Shown: one piece after another, positions 10,101 to 20,400 of the stretch
Position numbering within the stretch: position 1 is the stretch's first letter
How the letters are laid out: every line of letters begins with the position of its first letter
Source: Serripes groenlandicus
Lineage: Eukaryota > Mollusca > Bivalvia > Cardiida > Cardiidae
Length of the DNA: 64,000 bases
Reading direction: 5' to 3'
NCBI GenBank assembly: GCA_031761405.1
Contig: JASEVX010000013.1
Span: 40,376,601 to 40,440,600 of the forward strand
The notes under the pieces: generated by a model
Told to the model about the DNA's origin: nothing
Seen by the model: the letters and a program-made list of their open reading frames with translations, nothing else
Databases searched by the model: none
Made by a program: the position numbers and the translations under genes

Positions 10101-12209
10101 AAAAACGTTGTTTGCGACAAAAGGAGTGTATGCCTTCACTAGAATGCATTGAATATATGACATTGAGTTTAAATTAAGTGTAAATGTGTATAGGATGCAC
10201 TGAAAATGATTGATTTGATAATACTTGGTATTTTGTCTTTGTTTGAAAGTGAAAGTGAGGATGTGAAAACCCAGTTTTGTCCCAGACATTTTGTCCAAAA
10301 TGGAGGTAACAATTTTCGCGGGGTGAATTCTTTCTTGCATAATGCATGACCCCACAATTTCCTTGGATAATTGTAAAGCTTAGAGGTTTCATGTAACTCT
10401 TTTTAATGATAATAGGTGTTCTACATGAGACATGTTTAGAAAGTGTGACAATTGAGGGTTGAAACTGGTTGATTTACATGAAAATAAAGAATGATTTAGT
10501 CAGTGTATTGTGAGTATATTTAACAAGTTTTACAATATAAACCTTTCCCAGGTAAAATATATAAGGAAATTGTCTATCAATAAAAGTATAATAATTGAAC
10601 AGAGTTGAAAACATTCTGGCAGGCAAAAGCAGAAATCTCTCATTATGAGAAATTTCAACTGTTATGTCACACTGAACTCAGTTCACACATTTCACTTACC
10701 GAGAAATAAACAAGCATTTTGTTATCATCAGTGGTGACTTCGAACACATAGATATTGCCTGTGTTATTCTCTTTGTATCTCAGAACATACCGATGTGGTG
10801 TGGCATTCCACCCTTCCGGTAACATCTCACTCTCGTTTTCATAACCACTGCTCTAAAATAGGAGATTGATCAATTTTTGTATTTTATTAATTTATATTCA
10901 AATGTTCTTCAGAACTGATTTCTCATTCATACAAAAAAGATACCCCTAGTGCATACATAGGAGAGTCTTAAATTAAGGTTTCCTATTCAGTTTATATACA
11001 ATTCTTTACAGGTCTATAGTCTCATTATTTGGATTTTTACATTGCATTTTTGGATGCGGAGGTAGCAAAATCAATTCTTTTTCCAGAACAAAAATATAGA
11101 TACTATTAAAAAGGCCTACACAAAACAAGTAAAGATCTTAATTCATAACTTGCAGACCCTGAACCCTTTTCCATATATTACAACGACAACTTTGAAAAAC
11201 ACAACACTGTGGAAAATCACTATAAAGGGAAGTTACAAGTATGATTGTAGTATCACAGAGGCATCAGAAAGCGTCTGTATGATTTGTTTTATTGATAAAA
11301 TCAAATTATTGATATGATTTCCTTGTTTTACGCCGTTTCAACTTTATTTCAGTTATGTCGCGGCGACAGTTCACTTATTCATGATCCCTGGGTAAACAAA
11401 CCAGTACTAGGCTAGCAAAAGTGCCTTGGCCAAGGGCACTCCACCGTGACCGTCGTGCGACGACTGGGAATCGAACCCGGGACGTCCGCTTTCAAACCCC
11501 CGACGCTAATCACTTGACCACGGCGTCTGTATGACGGAAAGGGTTAATGTTATAAAATTCTTATTTAGGTATGAAAATATATTTCACATTTAAACCATTA
11601 ACCTGATACAATACCCCTTCTCCCATACAGACGCATTCTGATGCATCTGCAGCAGACGAATTTTGAAAACATTTACGCAAAAGAGTAATTCCTCCCTTTC
11701 CCACAATTTTATTAACCCTATTTAATAATTAACCTTTAATTTGATAAGACTTTTTTTGGTTTTGCATTCATGTTTTCAGGTATTTTACTACAGATTTTTT
11801 GTCTTTGGGAAAGCGGAGTCTGCTATGAACCTTGTTAAAAAAGATATATTGGTTGGATGTTTTTTGAAATTTTTATCCATTTCCGAGAATGTTTTTAAAT
11901 GTCGCTTTCTTTAGGGAAATGGTTAAGATAATTGACTCTGTCGGTCACACATATCTCACCTTAAAGAGAAATGAAAGTTAAAGTAGAAACATTGTGTGCA
12001 CTGTCATTCGTTAACAATATGACATTTTTTTCTATTTTCACTTGGGAAATATTTCAGTTCGACATACCTCTTTGCCCGTCCATACACATTTATATCCCGA
12101 TGAAATGATCTGCCAATGCAATACACTGATAATGCTGTCTTGAGGCGTGTGAATGTCTTTCTTTATCGAGTTGAACATTAATTCTAGACCTGGGGCCGCC
12201 TTGGTCGAT
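7177..12209 (-). CDS. FP-domain module 2 (exons 1-4), PI31-like
   Basis: Exons in transcription order are 12068-12209, 10700-10852, 7875-7954 and 7177-7311. Lengths and phases are identical to module 1, but the sequence is of a second class. Exon 1 reads GYKCVWTGKE where most copies read GYKCLGTGEK, so the Leu-Gly after the cysteine is replaced. Exon 2 keeps LPEGWN and the LRY strand (YVLRYK) but has an acidic, cysteine-free stretch (EVTTDDNKMLVYFS at residues 86-99) in place of the CGNRMC segment. Exon 4 ends at a strong CAG|GTAAGG donor. The intron between exons 3 and 2 contains a SINE of about 270 bp at 9426 that is absent from the sister copy, module 4. The intron between exons 2 and 1 contains a MITE interrupted by another SINE. 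Confidence 0.85.
8019..8220. mobile_element. TTAA-bounded MITE, module 2
   Basis: Same site as 2498-2690. It starts TTAACCCGTTCC and ends GTGGGATATGGTTAA. Confidence 0.72.
8780..8987. mobile_element. Second TTAA MITE site, module 2
   Basis: TTAACCCTTTTCCACATAC at the left, GGGAAATGGAGGGTTAA at the right, with CTGCTGCAGAGG in the right arm. Confidence 0.75.
9115..9365 (-). mobile_element. Second SINE family, antisense, in module 2
   Basis: Reverse-complement of a tRNA-headed element. The B box is visible as CGAGCTCCGGTT/CGGGTTCGAGC around 9296-9312, and the 3' end reads GGTGTTTTACTCC on the plus strand. The same insertion is present at 26055-26305 in module 4, so it predates the dimer duplication. 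Outer limits are approximate. Confidence 0.75.
9426..9693 (+). mobile_element. tRNA-derived SINE, full length, with 16-bp target duplication
   Basis: It starts CCGGCCGGGTAGCTC and has an A box (TAGCTCAATTGG, 9435-9446) and a B box (GGTTCGATACC, 9479-9489). A non-tRNA body follows, then a (CAAA)n tail. ACAAGGTGTAAGGGAC is duplicated at 9410-9425 and 9694-9709. The orthologous site in module 4 (about 26350-26366) holds a single copy and no insertion. It therefore inserted in module 2 after the dimer duplication. Confidence 0.92.
11159..11547. mobile_element. MITE split by a SINE, module 2
   Basis: It begins at CTGAACCCTTTTCCATA and ends GGAAAGGGTTAA at 11544-11547. The right terminus is interrupted by the SINE at 11283-11522. 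Confidence 0.72.
11283..11522 (-). mobile_element. Third SINE, antisense, nested in a MITE (module 2)
   Basis: Reverse-complement element with a tRNA-like head (GGGTTCGATTCCCAG on the minus strand) and a TTTTACGCCGTTTCAAC end. GCGTCTGTATGA, which is part of the MITE terminus, is duplicated at 11271-11282 and 11523-11534. Insertion therefore split the MITE after the MITE was already in place. Confidence 0.85.
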
Positions 12210-12424
12210 CTACAAATATGAAATATAGTCTAATTGTCGACTTTAACCCAACGAAGACTTATAAATTAAGTCTTACACAAACTTATCAAGACATTTGAGG
12301 ACTGACATTATCAAGTTGTTTTAGAATTACAGACAATTAACCTGTAAACACAGTTTCGTTGGTAATATATCATATGACAGTTAGCTTATTCTTATCGCAC
12401 CGAATGTGTGATGTATGGACAAAC

Positions 12425-13790
12425 CATGCACGATGACACCGGAATAACTTGTCAAAGTCTTTACATCATTCTTCTGAAATTGAATTGGACAATATCAAGA
12501 GTCTTAATCGTCAATTGTTTGGAAAATAAGTATAGAAATGGATTGTAAAAATCTCGTTGCCTTGTTCACAACAAAACAACTCAAATTCACCATCTTTTCA
12601 CGATATCAATATGAGTTGAATTGTTTTTTGGTCATAATACATGATCATAATACAAAAAGTAAGAGAACAATCTGATTCCGTAAGCTCTGCTGTAATAAAC
12701 GCGTTTTAACATAATGTATATCAAACACATTATAACTAAATAATTTTGTGATAGAAAAGTATACTGCCTTATGCCAAAAACTCTCATATATCAAAACTAT
12801 AGAAACATGTAAACTTTTGCATATTAAGTATATTACGTATCAGTACAACACAATTATATATGTATCTTTTAAATACAAGTACAAACATTGCTGGAAAATG
12901 CAGTAAAAAACGGTTGCGCGTTGGAACGAAACTGTATTTATACGAAATATACTCGTTTCGCTTATTCAATATACCGAAGCATATTGACACAAGTGCAGTA
13001 GACAACTTTTTAAAGGAGCTGACCTCCAGATGGTGATCAATAGTTCAAAACTATTTTGAATGTACTTATTGAAAAACAATCAATTGAAAGCCACGAAAAT
13101 GTACAAAATTTGGCTCACAGGGTAAACTATATAAGACATTATACCACTGGCTGTACAAAAAACATACTATATAAGTGTGTCTTTTTCTTGTAGGACATCT
13201 CGCTGAACCAGAGACATATAACTACATATGTATATGTCTCTGGCTAATGTAACGTCCAATTATGTCATCAAAATTTATAGAAATGTACAAGAATGAAATG
13301 AGGTCATGTATCACTTCAACACTCATAATGTTACACATATCTGTAGTTTGAAAGCACTGTAAAACAGATATTGTCTTCAGAAAATATTGCGTCAGATAAA
13401 AGAGATGACATACATGTCGAACATACATAGTTTATTTCCCATTATACTGTCAATATACGAATTCTTTCCTTCATAAAAGTACTCGCTAATATCAAAGTTA
13501 TGCTGAAGCCCGTATCAAAAGCTCTAAAGTATTTTGCATCATTATTTATGTATTGATTCCAAATATCAAGTTGTATTAGTCTGCTGTAGAGTTAACGTTA
13601 ATTTACTTTATATGTATTTATTTACTAATTAACAATGTATGTCATTGCGATATATAAGAATCGGTGGTCAATATTGTGGCCATTACTTGTTTCATGCCAG
13701 ACAAACTACCTTACTATATTGACGACCGCATCTGATTATGATGGCCTCTCTGGTTCTGGTTTGGCAGCAGTTGATGTTTCATTGATAAAC
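12425..13790. other. Conserved intron block upstream of module 2 exon 1, no gene
   Basis: AT-rich sequence shared with 29060-30420, 36800-38450 and 53300-54770. Short ORFs in it (for example minus 12784-13005) are not kept at equal length in the more diverged copies, so they look non-coding. It contains the 13-bp hairpin at 13208-13243. Confidence 0.6.
13208..13243. other. Hairpin with 13-bp perfect stem
   Basis: CCAGAGACATATA and TATATGTCTCTGG are separated by 10 bases. It is repeated at 29847-29882, and shortened in the copies near 37893 and 54220. Confidence 0.7.
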
Positions 13791-13959
13791 ACCTAGTGGG
13801 TCAACACTACTTTTTGTCAAAACCATTTGCGGTGAGGTCACATAAGGGTCATTTGTGCCAAATTGTTTCAAAATCAGGCCTATATGTTTGGACTTTTATA
13901 AGTTATCACTATCTATACATATAAGAAAAATAAGCCCCTGGTCGCTTATGTCTGTTAAA

Positions 13960-14310
13960 GGAGGTTATGATGATTAAGAATTATTGTAAGTTTCTAAGAA
14001 ATATCTCTTATGGCTTTTGAAAAAAAGTGGGCAGATACGAAAAACTTAACCGAAATTCTAAGTCGAAAAAGGGCCATAATTATTACAAAAACCTTGACAG
14101 AGTTATATACTCTTGTCTGTTGATGTGGGTAATGATGGTAAACACGTGTTGTAAGTTTCAAAGCAATATCTCTAATGGATTCCTGAAACAATGAGGTGTT
14201 ACAAACAGCTTAACAAAGATGTGAAGCCAACACCAACATCGACGCCGACGCCGAGGTGAGTAGGATAACTTGTCCTTTCTTCGAAAAGTCGATCTAAAAA
14301 GGGTCACCTA
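13960..14310. repeat. Interspersed repeat ending GACGCCGACGCCGAGGTGAG, before module 3
   Basis: It contains GTCGAAAAAGGGCCATAATT, CTTGACAGAGTTATATACTC and CACCAACATCGACGCCGACG, then a CGAAAAGTCGATCTAAAAA end. This layout resembles a widespread bivalve repeat. Copies are at 30600-30945, 43120-43470 and 55300-55770, always just downstream of an exon 4. Confidence 0.7.
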
Positions 14311-14411
14311 GAACACCCCTGAAAAGGAGCATAGTTAATATCGTATACACAAGATGGTAATTTCCTGAGGAAGAAGTTATATATAAACCTCCAGCATTCT
14401 TCAAGCCTTAC

Positions 14412-17400
14412 TTTTCGTATAAACCAGATTCCACATTAGATCTCTGACCTCTACTTGGGGAGCCTGCTTGGGGACTTGAAGGTTTTACCGCTTGCATAAT
14501 GACGTTTTCAAAGACTTCCATTAGACCATGAACATTTCTAAAAGCACTGAAAAGAATATAAAATAAATAAATACATGTACATGTATACTGAAATGCAGGA
14601 AATGTTTCAAAAGAAGTAACCTTTTACCAAACAACACATTTGACCATCAACATTTTTAAAAGCTCTGAAAAGAATATAAAATAAAAGTACTGAAAGTACT
14701 GCAGGTAGAACTTTGTTGATTAAGATGAGATGCAGAAGTGCCTATAGAAATATTATCTAGACAAAATCCCCACCATGATAAACAAGTAATGATGCATCAG
14801 GCCTGAATGAAATATTTCTAAGATAATAAAAGCTTGTTGGTCTTTTTAAAATGAATTGACCCCAACTTCGAATATATCAGGTACACATAGTACATTTTTT
14901 ATTATCATATAACCCAATAGCTCTATGGATATCCCACCAGGAGCATGTATAACGGTACAGTGTCTTCCTATGTTCGACTGTACGTACTCAACTAACTGAT
15001 GCATTCATAGTGTGCAATATATTAATACAATATATTAATGTTTTCAATGATAACAGTAAACTTAGAAGTGTAATCTACCAAAACAGTTTTGATTTGAATG
15101 ATTTTCTGGTTGTTCATCTCTAGTATTATACTGTATGTTTAGTGTCTGTTAAACTAAATTGATCATAAGCTTCTATTTTGACAGGACATTTGTATACAAA
15201 TTAATATAAAAAGGCCTACCCCAAAACCAATGTATAAATGTACAAAAGTGTTTTGCTTCTCAAAAACAGAGGGCAATCGTAGCCCGGAAACGATTACATG
15301 AGTGATAGATATGTAGCATATGTGTATCTGCTTACATCGGAGACAATTTAACCAAGAGTGTGAATGAAACTACTAGGAAAGGACACTGTAAATGAAAGAA
15401 CAGTTGTTATGATATTAAATCTTTGAACAGTTTGTAAGAGGACCATCAAACTAACATTCCTGTGACATTTGGATGATATTAGTCCAATGGTTAAGGAGGT
15501 GATTCTGTTTAAAGCTTAACATTAATTCTACCCTTATTCTGAAGGAGCATGGCAGCTATATTTTCAAACCAATCATGGCATGAACAAATTAAGCAGGGGG
15601 TCACTAAACGAACATTTCCGCTAAATTACAAATATATCTAGAAATCAGACAAAAACTTGAATAGAAAAGGAACTATAAAGTTTTGTCATTTTGACCCTTT
15701 TCTGATGATGTTTGGCTACCATGTTGTTAAACCAATCAATACGGCTTAAGCACATCTTGGAGAAAATTACTCAAGGAACATTGTGCTTAATTGTCTTGGA
15801 ATCTGACAAGCGGATTCAGAGAATAAGAATTTTACAGTTTAGGTATTTAATCCCTTCCTACTGCCGCACCAACAACATTTGTGTTTATAATTTATATCAT
15901 TGAACAAATTTGAAAGAGGACCACCAAAGGAACATTCCTGCGAAGTTTTGTTGAAATTTGCCCTGTGGATTCTGATGTTTAAGCTAAACATTCAATTTAC
16001 CCCTTTTCTGATGCCGCCTGGTAACTATGTCTTTCAACCAATCAATATTGCTTAAACAATTTTGAAGAGGGTCACTGAGAGAACAAACAAGACAAGCGCT
16101 TTAAACAAATAGAGTTCCTTGTTGTTTTGTCCAGTGGATAATGATGAGATGTCATTTGAAGCTTAACGTTCAATTTCCCTTTTAAGATGCCACCTGGTTT
16201 CTATGACTTTCAACCAATCAATAAGACTTAAAACATGTAGAGGTTCACTGAATGAACAGTTCTGCTAAATAATCTTGAAATCAGACAAGCACTTTCATAA
16301 GAATGTAGTTTTAAAATTGTGTCATTCTCTTTCCCATGCCGCCTGATTGCCGTATTTAACAACCAAAATTATGAATATATTTGAAGAGAGTTATACAAAA
16401 ATAAAAACAAGCTAATTCAGAGGAGAATATTTTTAAAAATTGTGCAAATTTCACAATTTCTGATGCCGCAGCATATTCTCCGTAGAAAATAAATATCCCC
16501 CACAATTCCTTATTTTGCCACAATATTTCCAAAAGTCGTCTGCTGCGAGGCATAGTTGGAAAAGGAGATATTTCTTGTTTAGAATAAATTATTCATGTTT
16601 CCTTGGGTTTAAAATTGACTGCTGCAAGGGTTTTAACAATCATGTATTAGTGGAAAGAGAACAACAATTCAATTCATGCCATATGGTACTTACTTTTCAT
16701 ATGATGCAAATCAAAGTTATAGTACTCACTCTTTAAAAGAACTAAAATCTTCTGATGCAAAGTCTGCAACATCAAATTCCCACCTTGCACTTTTTTCATC
16801 ACTGGAAGTCTGAAATGTAGTGGTCAGTATACAGAAATAAATACTATATAATAAATGCTCTAGGATGATCTGTTTAACCTGTTCCTACATGCAACACATC
16901 TGCAGCAAACAGCTTTGAATATATGGAAAATATCTAAATACATAAAAGTTTTAGTTAAAGAATGAAGTCCGTTGTGGCAAAAAGAGAAATTTCTTATTAT
17001 CATCATCTTTCAAATGTAGTCTCCTGAAGGGGCATATGAAAGCGTCTGTATGTGGGAAAGGGTTAATCAATTCTATGGGATGAGAAGCCGGAATATTGCA
17101 GCAAGATAAATCTCCATATTTTACTGCATGTTCTGTATGAAATCAGCATAACGAGTTGTCGAGGTTCGTACTTATACACAATTGAAAAGATTGCGTTTAG
17201 GAAGCCCCGGTCAAATCAATTGATGTGGGTACTTGCCCTGTATGTGAAAAATCCCGGGTTCAAGGCTGTTCTTCTCTCCCTGTGTCATTTATTCCTTTAC
17301 AACATGCAGACTCTTTCTGGGCCCTCTGCATCAGACGACGTTTGAAAACATTGTGACAAAAGGAGAAATTGCTCATCATGAACAATATCTCATTTTGCAA

Positions 17401-20400
17401 CCAATATTTTCTACTCCTTAATTTAATAACAATTCTTTCATTTATAGAGATTTTCAAATGTCTGAAAGAATGTTGGCCAAGCTGGGGTTCAAACTTCCTA
17501 TTCCTAGATTGACAGCCTGAGTCTCAAACAGTTACCACAGCTCAGATAACAATTGGAGAGATAGTTTTATAAGTAGCTTTGTTAGCTCTATGCATAGGGT
17601 ATTCACCCTGAAACCTAGAGGTTCCGGATTAAAACCCCTGATTTGTTGCATAATTTTCTCACTTGCCACAAATGTTTTTAAAAAAATATATAATGAAATG
17701 TCGACAAATGAAATATTGTCTTTATTTCAGTAACATATATAAATAATTAAATTTTTTGCTTTAGATGTAAGGGACAATATTTGATTATGATTTCAGGAAA
17801 TTGAAGACTCTTCTTGGATGGAGACCAGCATTATCTTCCTTTTCCAACAATATTCTTGTCTTTGTCTCAATAACATATATTAATTATTATATTCTTTTCT
17901 GTAGATGTTTTCAATTGCGAAAAGTCCATTATCAAGTCGTAATTAATTCTGTATAAAACTGGATGAAGGTCAATTTAGGCCAAATACATCCACGGTCATG
18001 CTGATCTACAGTAAAAAAGTCCCTTAAAAAAACTTTGTTTGCGACGAAAGGAGTGAATGCCTTCACCAGAATGCATTGAATATATGACATTGAGTTTAAA
18101 TTAAGTGTAAATGTGTATAGGATGCACTGGAAATGATTGATTTGATAATACTTGGTATTTTGACTTTGTTTAAAAGTGAAAGTGAGGAGGAGAAAACCCA
18201 GTTTTGTCCCAGCCTTTTCGTCCAACATGGCGGTAACCATTTTCGCGGGGTGAATTCCGTATTGCATAATGCCTGACCCATCAATTCCGTTGGATAATTC
18301 TAAAGCTTAGAGGTACATGTGACTCCTTCTAATGATAATGGGTGTTCTACCTGAGACATGCTTAGAAAGTGTGACAATTGAGGGTTGAAACTGGTTGAGT
18401 TACATGAAAACAAAGAAGGAACTTATTTGGTGTATTGTGAATATATTTAACAAGTTTTACAATATAAACCAAATCTCCAACAGAAGATGTTGGAAAATAT
18501 CTAGGTTAAATATGTCTATCAATGAAAGTATAATCATTTTGAATAGAGTTGAAAACATTCTATCAGGCAAAAGAAGAAAAATGGAAAATCACCAGGGTCT
18601 GATGGATTAACAACTGAATTTTTTAAAATATTTTGGAACACAATTAAATCTTTTTACATTAATTCTATAAATTATTCTTATGCGACTGGGATTTTAACAG
18701 ACATGCAAAAACAAGGTGTAATTACTCTAATACCTAAAAAAGACAAAGATTTGACTTCTTTAAATAATTGGCGTCCGATAAGTTTATTGAACATCGACTA
18801 TAAAATAACAACTAAAGCTATTGCGAACAGAATGAAAAAAGTCTTAAATAAAATTATAAATGAAAGTCAAACTGGTTTTTTGAAGGGACGCTACATAGGT
18901 GAAAACATTCGTACTATTTTTGAAGTAATTGAAAATCTAAATGATAACAATAACCCTGGCCTGATATTTTTTGCAGATTTCCAGAAAGCCTTTGATAGTA
19001 TTGACCATGATTTTATTTTTAAAGTACTTACTTACTTTAACTTTGGAACTTCTTTTATAAACTGGATAAAGCTATTTTATAATGATGCACAAAGTTGTGT
19101 TATAAATAATGGTCACATGTCGGATTTTTTTAAAGTTAATAGAGGAGTAAGACAAGGATGTCCTCTTTCTCCATACTTGTTTATTTTAACTATTGAAATA
19201 TTATACAAATCTGTTAAAAAAGATACAAATATAAAAGGTATAAATATATACAATAGAGAGATAAAACATACTGCTTTTGCAGATGATGCCACTTTTATGA
19301 TGGATGGGTCAATGAGTACTTTCAAAAACTTAATAAATAAAATAGATACTTTTGGTAAAATATCAGGACTTAAACTTAATTCAAATAAAACTATAATTAT
19401 GCGCTCTGGTTCTTTAAAAAACTCAAATGAGACCTTTAATACGGGAAACAAATTCACCTGGACATCAGAAAATGCATCTACTCTAGGTATAACATTCTCA
19501 AATAACAAAAAAATGTATAATGAATATAATCTTATTCCCAAAATGAAAGAGTTTTGTAACTGCCTCAATAAATGGAAAAAATACCAATTATCTTTAATTG
19601 GCAAAATCACAGTTATCAAAACATTTGCCTTACCTAAACTTATATATCCACTTACTGTTTTAGAAAATCCACCACTGAATATTATAAATACTATTAAAAA
19701 AAATCTGTTTGATTTGTTATGGGATAACAAACCAGACAAAATAAGTAGAAAAACAATTATACAAAACTATGACAAGGGAGGTTTGAAAATGATAGATATT
19801 GATATTTTCATCAATTCAATAAAAGCAAGCTGGGTTAAAAGAATAACCAATAACAACAACACAGGAGATTGGAAACATATTTATTTAAGTTTGCTTGAAA
19901 GAGTAGGGGGGAGTTTTATATTTGAATGTAATATTAATACAAAGGACTTAAATAACACTTTGAAAATAAAATCAAACTTTTTACTAGATATAATACAGTC
20001 ATGGTCAAAAATAAATTATAATAATAATGTTCAAAATATTAAGAATGAAGTTTTATGGAATAACTCTTATATAATAAACAATAACACAACTATTTTTTAC
20101 AAAACTTTATATGACAAAGGAATAACATATATTGATCAAGTTTTTGATAATAGGTTAAGACTGTTTTACACTTTCCAACATATAAAAACAGTTTACGCCT
20201 TAAACGCCTCAGATTTTTTAAAATATCATACACTCATTCAAAGTATTCCAAAACATTGGAAAGCAAAACTTAAAATTGAAAACAATTTAAATAATAATAC
20301 ACAACAAACTCTTTTGACACAAATAAGTACTCAAAAGAGCCCAAACAAATACTTATATAATATACAGTTAAATAGGATAACAAATAGTCTAGTTATTAAA

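Noticed and set aside
12784..13005. A 73-codon minus-strand frame conserved at 29423-29644
   Set aside because: The equivalent regions near 37357-37614 and 53723-54037 do not keep the frame. Identity reflects recent duplication rather than coding selection.
19113..19739. A 208-codon minus-strand frame
   Set aside because: It is the antisense shadow of the LINE reverse transcriptase frame.
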